This document shows, one piece after another, positions 1 through 6,727 of a stretch of DNA of 64,000 nucleotides. This DNA is from JAHDHW01 sp965220465. Its GTDB lineage: Bacteria > Bacteroidota > Bacteroidia > Chitinophagales > Saprospiraceae. The position numbers were made by a program, and so were the translations under genes. The stretch spans positions 372,001 to 436,000 of the forward strand of contig CBDCPZ010000022.1 of the NCBI GenBank assembly GCA_965220465.1, read 5' to 3'. Under the pieces are notes generated by a model. The model had not been told where the DNA came from and did no database searches. It saw only the letters and a program-made list of their open reading frames with translations. Within the stretch, counting starts at the first letter, position 1. Each line of letters opens with the position of its first letter.

Positions 1-2
1 AT

Positions 3-800
3 CTTGACCTAAAAAGAGATAATCATTACGGTTTTATTAATTATACTTCCTCTTTGGTGGCTGATTCAGTTTTTTTTAATTCTAAATACCACCTGGCTTC
101 CTTTACGGAATCGCTTGGACCTTTTTTAAAGCAATTTCCTGATCATAAAACTGTAGAAAATATAGAGAAAATAAAGAAAAAAAGTTCAGTGCTTTATTTA
201 GGAATGAATTTGAAAAAATTTGATGATCACAAAACTCAACCAACTTATCATGAACCAGTTATAGTTTGGAATCATCGTTGGGAGTACGATAAAAACCCGG
301 ATTTATTTTTTAATTCTCTCTGTCGTTTAAAAGATGAAAAGATTCCTTTTAAATTAATTGTGCTGGGACAATCTTATTCAAAATCTCCTTCTATTTTTAA
401 AGACATTGAAATATTACTTTCTAATCAAATTATCCATTTTGGATATGCTTCTTCTTTTAAAGATTATGCAAATTTGCTTTGGCAGTCTGATCTCCTTCTC
501 GTAACCAGCAATCAGGATTTTTTCGGTGGAAGTGTGGTTGAAGCTATTTATTGTGGTTGTTTTCCAATACTTCCAAATCGGCTCGCTTATCCTGAACATG
601 TTCCAAAAGATGAGTTTCAGAATCATTTTTATGAAAATGAAGAAGAGCTTTATGAGAAATTACACTCCTTGGTTTTTCAATTTAAAAGTAAGCAGAATAC
701 TGAAAAATTGAAAAATTTTGTTGCTCATTATGATTGGAGTATTTTAGCTCCGATTTATGATCACACTTTCGATAGAATGCTTCTCTCATTTAAAAAATAA
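3..800 (+). CDS. tRNA-queuosine alpha-mannosyltransferase-like glycosyltransferase (DUF3524/GTDC1 family), 5' truncated by window edge
   Basis: The reading frame is open from the first bases, so the N-terminus lies upstream of the window; 265 residues are visible. The first visible segment (YGFINYTSSLVADSVFFNS) and the later VIVWNHRWEYDKNPDLFF match the hallmark segments of the DUF3524/GTDC1 family, whose characterised members mannosylate queuosine in tRNA-Asp using GDP-mannose. A C-terminal FGGSVVEAIYCG segment is the nucleotide-sugar binding signature of GT4-type, GT-B fold glycosyltransferases. Its stop codon overlaps the start of the downstream hydrolase (TAATG), so the two are probably co-translated. 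Family assignment is firm; exact substrate is inferred from homology. A GT4 enzyme of another specificity is the alternative. Confidence 0.8.
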   Translation, partial: LDLKRDNHYGFINYTSSLVADSVFFNSKYHLASFTESLGPFLKQFPDHKTVENIEKIKKKSSVLYLGMNLKKFDDHKTQPTYHEPVIVWNHRWEYDKNPDLFFNSLCRLKDEKIPFKLIVLGQSYSKSPSIFKDIEILLSNQIIHFGYASSFKDYANLLWQSDLLLVTSNQDFFGGSVVEAIYCGCFPILPNRLAYPEHVPKDEFQNHFYENEEELYEKLHSLVFQFKSKQNTEKLKNFVAHYDWSILAPIYDHTFDRMLLSFKK

Positions 801-1597
801 TGGTCCAACACATAACCAAAATAAATTCGAAAAATATTTTTTCTTTTATACAAAAAAGAGAGCACATTCCTGTCGTTTTTCTTCATGGTTTTTGTGAGGA
901 AAGTAGTATTTGGAATGACTTTATTGATTCATTTACAGACAATTATATCGTATGTATAGATCTTCCGGGTTTTGGGAAATCTGGTTACCAGAATTGTTCG
1001 ATTAATGATATGGCTTCGATAGTAAATACTGTATTGAATGAAATTGACGTTGAAAAAATTATTTTGATCGGTCATTCGATGGGTGGATATGTTGCTTTAG
1101 AGTTTGCAAAGTTATATCCTGAAAAAGTGTTAGGCCTTAGCCTTTTCCACTCCCAACCTTTTGCTGATTCTGATGAAAAAAAAGAAAATCGCAAAAAGAG
1201 TATTGACTTTATTCAAAATAATGGATCCATCCTTTTTGTAAAGCAACTTATTCCAAAATTATTTGCTCCACGATTTGGTAGCACAAGCTCACTTACAATT
1301 TCAAAACTAATCCTTACCGCTTCCAATTATGGAAAAGAAGGAATCATAAACGCATTGGATGCCATGATTAACAGGTCTGATAATCAGGTTGTTCTAAAAA
1401 ATGCACGCTTTCCTGTTTTGTTTATCGTCGGAGCAGACGACCTCGCTATTCCTAAAGAAAATAGTTTGAAGCAATTGGTTCTTCCAGATATTTCTGAAAT
1501 TCATATTTTAAGTGGAGTAGGGCACATGGGCATGTTTGAAGCAAAGAATGAATGTGTTTCGATTTTAAAAACTTTTATTGGTTTTGTAAGCTATTAA
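800..1597 (+). CDS. alpha/beta hydrolase
   Basis: A 265-residue single-domain alpha/beta-hydrolase without signal peptide, so probably cytoplasmic. The oxyanion-hole HG is at residues 29-30, the nucleophile Ser93 sits in GHSMGG, a candidate acid Asp213/214 follows the strand FPVLFIVGADD, and His242 lies in GVGHMGMFE; the catalytic triad therefore looks complete. The ATG overlaps the stop of the preceding glycosyltransferase by one base, indicating translational coupling. The substrate cannot be read from sequence: esterases, lipases and C-C hydrolases share this layout. A second, distinct alpha/beta hydrolase occurs at 5787-6566. Confidence 0.85.
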   Translation: MVQHITKINSKNIFSFIQKREHIPVVFLHGFCEESSIWNDFIDSFTDNYIVCIDLPGFGKSGYQNCSINDMASIVNTVLNEIDVEKIILIGHSMGGYVALEFAKLYPEKVLGLSLFHSQPFADSDEKKENRKKSIDFIQNNGSILFVKQLIPKLFAPRFGSTSSLTISKLILTASNYGKEGIINALDAMINRSDNQVVLKNARFPVLFIVGADDLAIPKENSLKQLVLPDISEIHILSGVGHMGMFEAKNECVSILKTFIGFVSY

Positions 1598-1613
1598 AAA
1601 TATCAATATACTT

Positions 1614-2378
1614 ATGAGTCCTATTTTATTGGCTTTGGCGATAATTCCTGGTTTATTGATTTGCTTTTTGATTTATAAAATTGATAAGTTTGAAAAAGAA
1701 CCTGTTCTTCATTTGTCCATTTGTTTTTTTCTTGGAATTGTAAGTTGTTTTCCTGCAATAAAATTAGAGAGCATCGGAGATAGTTTAGGGTATGATGAAT
1801 TTCAAGGCTTGGGAAATTTGTTCATTTTTTCATATATCATCATAGCTTTGAGTGAAGAGTTAGTCAAATATTTAGTGCTTGTTTTTTATGCTTATCCTAA
1901 AAAAATATTTAGTGAACCTTTGGATGGAATTCTTTATTCTGTTATGATAGGAATGGGGTTCGCAACTTTGGAAAATCTACTCTATGCCGATCGTTTTGGT
2001 ATGCAAACAGTAATGGTGAGAGCTTTTACAGCTGTACCAGCTCATGCTGTTTTTGCTATTATTATGGGGTATTTCGTTGGCCTGGCAAAATACAATGCCA
2101 AAAACCGAGCTTACCTTTTGGCTATGGGGCTGATTGTTCCGGTTTTAATTCATGGAACTTATGACCTTTTCATTCTTCAACAATATTACGAATGGTTAAT
2201 GGTCCTGGCAACTTTTACTTTGTGTGTTAGTGCTTTTTTTGCAATTAGAGTTATTCGTCTGCATCAACAGAATTCTCCTTTCAAAGAGTTATTTATTGCG
2301 AATTCCAATATTGAAACAACTGAAAGTAATTCTGAGGGTAATGGAGAAAATGATCATAATGATACTGAAAACCAATAG
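1614..2378 (+). CDS. PrsW family intramembrane metalloprotease
   Basis: A 254-residue polytopic membrane protein with the PrsW/CPBP-like glutamic zinc-protease pattern. SEELVKY holds the paired glutamates at 81-82, TLENLLY holds Glu120, and His144 (VPAHAVFA) and His180 (LIHGTYDLF) are in membrane segments. PrsW of Bacillus subtilis cleaves the anti-sigma factor RsiW; the bacteroidote target is unknown, and the ECF sigma factor in this window lies 43 kb away, so no link can be claimed. The last 25 residues form an Asn/Glu-rich hydrophilic tail. It follows the hydrolase by 16 bases and converges on the MazG-like gene with 15 bases between stops. Confidence 0.85.
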   Translation: MSPILLALAIIPGLLICFLIYKIDKFEKEPVLHLSICFFLGIVSCFPAIKLESIGDSLGYDEFQGLGNLFIFSYIIIALSEELVKYLVLVFYAYPKKIFSEPLDGILYSVMIGMGFATLENLLYADRFGMQTVMVRAFTAVPAHAVFAIIMGYFVGLAKYNAKNRAYLLAMGLIVPVLIHGTYDLFILQQYYEWLMVLATFTLCVSAFFAIRVIRLHQQNSPFKELFIANSNIETTESNSEGNGENDHNDTENQ

Positions 2379-2393
2379 GTTAAGAAATAATTT

Positions 2394-2732
2394 CTACTGC
2401 AATTTCTTGTTTTTAGCATGCCTTTTGGCATCTCTTATTGATTTCTTTTCTATATTTTTTTGAAAACTTTGGGTAAGATCCACACCGGTCTGGTTTGCTA
2501 AACATATTAAAACAAACAACACATCCGCCATTTCATCTCCTAAATCACTTTTCGCTGTCAGTTCTTTTTCTTTCGTTTTAAAAGATTGCTCTCCATAGAT
2601 TCGAGCCATTAATCTAGCGACTTCTCCAACTTCTTCAGCCAGGATAGCAGTGTTTGTCAATTCATTATAATATCTAATCCCAATAGTTTTAATCCATTGG
2701 TCAACAGCAAGTTGTGCTTCCTTTATAGTCAT
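2394..2732 (-). CDS. MazG-like nucleotide pyrophosphohydrolase
   Basis: A 112-residue all-helical protein with the metal-binding pattern of the MazG/iMazG superfamily: LAEEVGEVAR supplies Glu33, Glu34 and Glu37, and LGDEMADVLFVL supplies Glu67 and Asp70. Proteins of this size act as dimers or tetramers that hydrolyse (d)NTPs to NMP and pyrophosphate, usually as house-cleaning of non-canonical nucleotides. The C-terminus is a basic KRHAKNKK tail. It lies 6 bases after dtd in the same direction, consistent with a small quality-control operon SRAP-dtd-mazG. The nucleotide preference is not predictable. Confidence 0.85.
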   Translation of the reverse strand: MTIKEAQLAVDQWIKTIGIRYYNELTNTAILAEEVGEVARLMARIYGEQSFKTKEKELTAKSDLGDEMADVLFVLICLANQTGVDLTQSFQKNIEKKSIRDAKRHAKNKKLQ

Positions 2733-2738
2733 CGAATT

Positions 2739-3191
2739 TTATTCTTTTATTTTTGAATCAATAATTATGGTGACCGGACCGTCATTCAGCAAACTAACTT
2801 TCATATCAGCTCCAAATTCTCCGGTTTGAATTTTTGTACCGAGTTGTTCTCCCAATACTTTTATAAACTCATTGTACATCGGGATAGCAAAATCAGGTTT
2901 AGCAGCTTTTATATAGGAGGGCCTGTTTCCTTTTTTTGTACTTGCATGTAAGGTAAATTGACTGACTACCAAAAGCTGGCCTCCTATTTCTTGCACCGAT
3001 AAATTCATTATTTCATTCTCATCGTTAAAAATTCTTAGATTACAAATTTTGTTACAAATCCACAAAATATCTTCCTTTGTATCTTCATTGATAATCCCCA
3101 AAAAGATGAGCAACCCTTGGTCTATTTTTGATTTTACTTGTCCATCGATTGAAACTGATGCTTCCTTAACTCTTTGAATTACTACTCGCAT
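2739..3191 (-). CDS. dtd: D-aminoacyl-tRNA deacylase
   Basis: A 150-residue protein with the full DTD signature. It opens MRVVIQRVKEASVSI, carries the catalytic SQFTLHA motif at 77-83 and the chiral-proofreading GPVT at 138-141 (LLNDGPVT). DTD removes D-amino acids, and glycine from tRNA-Ala, in the cytoplasm as a homodimer whose cross-subunit Gly-cisPro motif excludes L-aminoacyl substrates. Its ATG overlaps the last base of the upstream SRAP gene and mazG follows 6 bases downstream. Length and motifs are typical and nothing is odd. Confidence 0.97.
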   Translation of the reverse strand: MRVVIQRVKEASVSIDGQVKSKIDQGLLIFLGIINEDTKEDILWICNKICNLRIFNDENEIMNLSVQEIGGQLLVVSQFTLHASTKKGNRPSYIKAAKPDFAIPMYNEFIKVLGEQLGTKIQTGEFGADMKVSLLNDGPVTIIIDSKIKE

Positions 3192-3847
3192 TAATTTATT
3201 TTTTCATGAAGATCTACCGAATCGTATCGTGTTGAATTTATTTTGTTGCTTATTTTATAATAATCTAGAATATCATGATCGATATGGTCCGTGAGTTCAA
3301 GTACACGATCCAACGCTATATCCTGCAGCCATTCTCTTTGTAATTCTTTATCATTGAAGATTAGAGGCATCCTTTGTGAAATGGGAGATATATCTCGATT
3401 TGCATTTGAAGTAATAATTGAAAAGCTTTTTATAGCATAATCTTTTTCAAGCCATATATCCCACACCCCGGCCATTGCCATTATTTCGCCATTTTTTAAA
3501 ATTACTCTGTAAGGATCAATTTCTTCGTCTTTATTATTCCAAACATAATAGCTGTCTGCTAAAACAAGGCATCTCCTTTTCCTTATTGGTATTCGAAATG
3601 ATGAACTTCCGCCTATACCTTCTTTTCTTGCATTAATTAGTTTTCCATCATTTTTTCCGGCCCGCGAAGTGTATGGGATTAGTCCCCAAGTTAAATATTG
3701 TAAACGATCAGAGCTGTCGTTTGTAATTATATTCGCATGATGAGTTGGAGCAATATTGTAACTAATTCTTAAATTATTTCTAATTTCCAAATTAAATTGA
3801 TTTTCAATATCTTTTTGAGTGGCGACAAACGAAAAACGAGTACACAT
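3191..3847 (-). CDS. SRAP (SOS response-associated peptidase, YedK/HMCES-like) protein with substituted active-site residues
   Basis: A 218-residue SRAP-domain protein. The Cys immediately after the start Met (MCTRF), which crosslinks to abasic sites in single-stranded DNA after Met removal, is present, as is the NAR motif (Asn72). Two usual catalytic positions differ: the YEW glutamate is Val (SYYVW, Val102), and the IHxRMP histidine is Ser (PISQRMP, Ser157). Known SRAP proteins use the Glu and His for crosslink formation and reversal, so this copy may form a more stable adduct or work differently. It heads a three-gene run with dtd and mazG. The fold assignment is secure; activity is uncertain. 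I aligned the motifs by eye. Confidence 0.85.
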   Translation of the reverse strand: MCTRFSFVATQKDIENQFNLEIRNNLRISYNIAPTHHANIITNDSSDRLQYLTWGLIPYTSRAGKNDGKLINARKEGIGGSSSFRIPIRKRRCLVLADSYYVWNNKDEEIDPYRVILKNGEIMAMAGVWDIWLEKDYAIKSFSIITSNANRDISPISQRMPLIFNDKELQREWLQDIALDRVLELTDHIDHDILDYYKISNKINSTRYDSVDLHEKIN

Positions 3848-4505
3848 TATCTCAGAGTATCAGGTTTGTTGAAATTTATAACAAGAATTTTCTTTTAAAA
3901 ACAAAACAGTGTAAATACTGGGTTTTCTTTTTTATTAGAAACAAATTAGTAAAAGTCTTTTAAATTATATTATCAACATTACATTTTTATCAATTTCATA
4001 ATTGTTTAAAGTTCAATATTTTATAAAATAGGTTTTCCACATCGTTTGTGAATAAATTTGTTAAATAGTATAGCAATACCCAACACTTACTAAGAATAAA
4101 TATTTTACTAATATTATAAAGTATAATAAAATAATACTATTGTTTATTTCAACATCCCTTTTATACATTTTTGAGTGAGTTATTAAATAAAAGTTAGAAA
4201 TAATTACTAATAGAATAACTTATTAACTACTTGTGTATAAGGCTATAAATATTTGATATTGTGTTGTTTCGGATGTTAAATTACTGTTTATAACTCCAGG
4301 GAAAAACTTAGAAATGAATTTACATAACTTTACCAAACTTTTTTATCTACATATTAACACTACTGATGATGATAATGCTTTTTTTAAATTTAGAATTAAT
4401 ATTATTAATCACAGCATAAAAAATTTAAATGTTAAACCAACAAAAGCATTTACTTTTATGCTCTTACTTTGTTCCAATATTGTGTTTCTCAAAAAATTAT
4501 AACGG
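3848..4505. other. 658-bp AT-rich gap with DnaA-box-like words (candidate replication origin)
   Basis: This divergent gap between the SRAP gene and ctaA holds no convincing gene. It contains words resembling the DnaA box TTATNCACA: TTATCAACA at 3970-3978, TTTTCCACA at 4033-4041, and, on the minus strand, TTATTCACA at 4047-4055 and TTATACACA at 4232-4240. A perfect TTATCCACA lies just outside at 5095-5103 in ctaA and TTATCAACA (minus) at 5601-5609. Long A/T-only runs at 4085-4145 could serve as an unwinding element. A parS site lies 2.2 kb away. It may equally be an AT-rich promoter region; perfect boxes also occur elsewhere by chance (33070-33078). Confidence 0.35.
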
Positions 4506-5606
4506 ATGAGTAATTTTAATGACAAGCCTAATCTGTATATTTCTAATGAAAAGATAGGAAATGCTGTAAAAATATGGTTGTTTACTGGCCTTGTTATGAT
4601 TTTCTTCCAGGTAATATTGGGTGGTATTACTCGATTGACAGGTTCAGGATTGTCAATCACTAAATGGGAAATAATTGTTGGATCAATTCCCCCTCTGAAT
4701 GAGATCCAGTGGGAAGGTGCATTTGATTTGTATAAAGAGACGCCACAGTATCAAAAGATTAACCAGGGGATGTCTTTGTCCGAATTCAAGTTCATTTACT
4801 TCTGGGAGTTCACTCATCGGCTCTGGGGGCGTTTAATGGGGCTTGTTTTTATATTCCCTTTTCTGTTTTTTTGGAGAAAAGGTATGTTTTCAAAATCTTT
4901 GCTCAAAGATTTGTTTGTTGTTTTGATATTAGCTTCTATTGTTGCATCATTTGGATGGATTATGGTTGCAAGTGGTTTAATTAATAGGCCATGGGTAAAT
5001 GCATATAAATTGACTTTACATTTATCCCTTGCGGTTTTGTGTTTTAGTTATCTTTTATGGACTACATTTAAAGTTGTGCAACCAGCAAAAAAAGTTATCC
5101 ACAATTCTTTGTTGAAAAGGTTAGGTATTGCTCTTACAGTTGTAATTTCATTACAAATCATATTAGGTGGAATCATGGCTGGAGTAAAAGCAGGATCGTA
5201 TTATCCAACATGGCCTGATATGAATGGAGAAATTATCCCTCCAATAGTTTTTGATAGATCTGCGTGGCATGTGGAAAACTTTGTTAATTATGAACAATCA
5301 TCTTTTTTGCCTGCTTTAGTACAAATACTTCATCGAGCCGTAGCTTATTTATTGATTATCAATGTTTTATATTATTTTTTATATGCGTTTTCATCTCATA
5401 TTAAAGGTCCTTTTCGAACAGGCCTTTTCCTGTTAATAACTATGTTGGCAATACAATTTCTATTAGGAGTTTTTACTGTTATTTATTGCGTTGGTAGTAC
5501 ACCTTTAGGGCTAGGTGTTATGCATCAGGCAGGGGCCATAATATTATTAAGTATTGCCCTTTTTCTTAATTTTCAAATGACAGGAAAGGATATAAACAAC
5601 TGTTGA
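4506..5606 (+). CDS. ctaA: heme A synthase (COX15/CtaA)
   Basis: A 366-residue protein with about eight membrane segments. It carries the COX15 signature: GGITRLTGSGLSITKW, then the acidic KETPQYQKINQGMS loop, then FWEFTHRLWGR with a heme-ligand histidine. Further His residues occur in LHLSLAVL, ILHRAVAYLL and MHQAGA, giving the four-histidine set of the two four-helix halves. It oxidises heme O to heme A for aa3-type terminal oxidases, pointing to aerobic respiration. The sequence resembles the mitochondrial/alphaproteobacterial COX15 type more than the short Bacillus type. No ctaB or cox genes lie in this window. It carries a perfect DnaA-box word at 5095-5103. Confidence 0.93.
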   Translation: MSNFNDKPNLYISNEKIGNAVKIWLFTGLVMIFFQVILGGITRLTGSGLSITKWEIIVGSIPPLNEIQWEGAFDLYKETPQYQKINQGMSLSEFKFIYFWEFTHRLWGRLMGLVFIFPFLFFWRKGMFSKSLLKDLFVVLILASIVASFGWIMVASGLINRPWVNAYKLTLHLSLAVLCFSYLLWTTFKVVQPAKKVIHNSLLKRLGIALTVVISLQIILGGIMAGVKAGSYYPTWPDMNGEIIPPIVFDRSAWHVENFVNYEQSSFLPALVQILHRAVAYLLIINVLYYFLYAFSSHIKGPFRTGLFLLITMLAIQFLLGVFTVIYCVGSTPLGLGVMHQAGAIILLSIALFLNFQMTGKDINNC

Positions 5607-5720
5607 TAAGTATGTTGAAAACGGTAATATTTAAAAATTAATTTTAGAATTATAGACTAAATAATTCACTAAATTTTATAAAAAAGAATGGTTTTAAATT
5701 GGGATTCTCCTTAATGTTTG

Positions 5721-5739
5721 TTTATTTGTAACAAATAAA
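5721..5739. promoter_or_regulatory. 19-bp palindrome overlapping a promoter -33 element
   Basis: TTTATTTGT and its exact reverse complement ACAAATAAA flank a single central A. The TTTG of the predicted -33 element (5725-5728) lies in the left arm, so a dimeric regulator bound here would block the promoter of the downstream hydrolase. It could also be a weak, GC-free hairpin after ctaA. Confidence 0.35.
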
Positions 5740-5756
5740 TTAATGCCCTAAATTTG
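5725..5756 (+). promoter_or_regulatory. Bacteroidota-type promoter for the 5787 hydrolase gene
   Basis: TTTG at 5725-5728 and TAAATTTG at 5749-5756, separated by 20 bases, match the bacteroidote -33/-7 consensus (TTTG and TAnnTTTG). The element ends 30 bases before the ATG at 5787. Confidence 0.5.
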
Positions 5757-5786
5757 ATATTAAACTCATTCACATTAAAATAATAA

Positions 5787-6566
5787 ATGGATTACGAAAT
5801 TAAGTTAGAAGGAAAATTTAAGTATATCGAAAGCGGCTCTAAAGATGAAGTTTTATTATTGCTTCATGGCCTTTTTGGGGCTCTAAGTAATTTTGAAGGA
5901 ATTCTAAATTATTTCAAAAAAGATTATAATGTTGTTATTCCTATTTTGCCAATTTTCGAACTTCCAATTAGAAAAGTTTCTGTATCAGGATTAGTTGATT
6001 ATGTTTCTGATTTTGTTAATTATAAAAAGTATGAAAAGGTTAATGTATTAGGGAATTCTCTTGGAGGCCACATTACTTTGTTATATGGACTTTCAAACGC
6101 AGATAAAATCAGCTCAGTTATTCTTACTGGCAGCTCAGGGCTATTCGAAAATTCTTTGGGCTCTTCTTTTCCTAAAAGGGGTGATTATGATTTTATAAAA
6201 AAGAAAACTGAAGACACATTTTTTAATCCTGAAGTAGCAACTAAAGAATTAATCGATGAAGTTTATGATATTGTGAATGACCGCAATAAAGCAATTCGAG
6301 TTGTTGCTACTGCAAAATCTGCTGTAAGGCATAACCTTGGTGATAAACTCCACCAGATAAAGGCACCTACTTTATTAATTTGGGGAAAGCAGGATAACGT
6401 AACTCCTGCTTTTGTAGGGGAGAAGTTCAATGAACTTATCGAAGGTTCTAAGCTTGTTTTTATTAATGAATGTGGCCATGCACCAATGATGGAAAAACCT
6501 TCTGCTTTTAATGATATATTGGAGCAGTTTTTAAATGAGATTAAATCTAATGAAAATGGATTGTAA
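5787..6566 (+). CDS. alpha/beta hydrolase
   Basis: A 259-residue cytoplasmic alpha/beta-hydrolase. The HG oxyanion motif is in LLLLHGLFG (residues 27-28), the nucleophile Ser91 is in GNSLGGH, the acid is likely the Asp of LLIWGKQDNVTP, and the catalytic His is in NECGHAPMMEKP. The layout resembles MhpC/BphD-like C-C bond hydrolases and bacteroidote proteins often filed as 2-hydroxy-6-oxo-dienoate hydrolases, but no aromatic-degradation genes are nearby, so the substrate stays open. It has its own promoter-like element with a palindrome upstream and converges with thrC across 161 bases that hold a parS site. Confidence 0.85.
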   Translation: MDYEIKLEGKFKYIESGSKDEVLLLLHGLFGALSNFEGILNYFKKDYNVVIPILPIFELPIRKVSVSGLVDYVSDFVNYKKYEKVNVLGNSLGGHITLLYGLSNADKISSVILTGSSGLFENSLGSSFPKRGDYDFIKKKTEDTFFNPEVATKELIDEVYDIVNDRNKAIRVVATAKSAVRHNLGDKLHQIKAPTLLIWGKQDNVTPAFVGEKFNELIEGSKLVFINECGHAPMMEKPSAFNDILEQFLNEIKSNENGL

Positions 6567-6703
6567 TTTATTTGATTTGCCTTTGTCATGAATTATTCTT
6601 CTTCAGAAATACTGACATCATGGTTTATTGAACCGAAAGTTAAAACAACAGTACTCCATTCGTTTACTTTCTATATTTCATAAATAACATCTCTTTTTTT
6701 TAG

Positions 6704-6719
6704 TGTTTCACGTGAAACA
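6704..6719. other. parS centromere-like site (perfect)
   Basis: TGTTTCACGTGAAACA is a perfect 16-bp palindrome identical to the near-universal chromosomal parS bound by ParB/Spo0J. It lies in the intergenic gap between two convergent genes. Such sites cluster near replication origins in most bacteria that carry parABS. parA and parB are not in this window. Confidence 0.9.
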
Positions 6720-6727
6720 TCAATTGG

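Noticed and set aside
4314..4502. 62-codon frame ending 3 bases before ctaA
   Set aside because: Composition is that of AT-rich spacer (N, F, I, K-rich), no domain or signal peptide, and it lies in the origin-candidate gap. Its closeness to ctaA is the only support.
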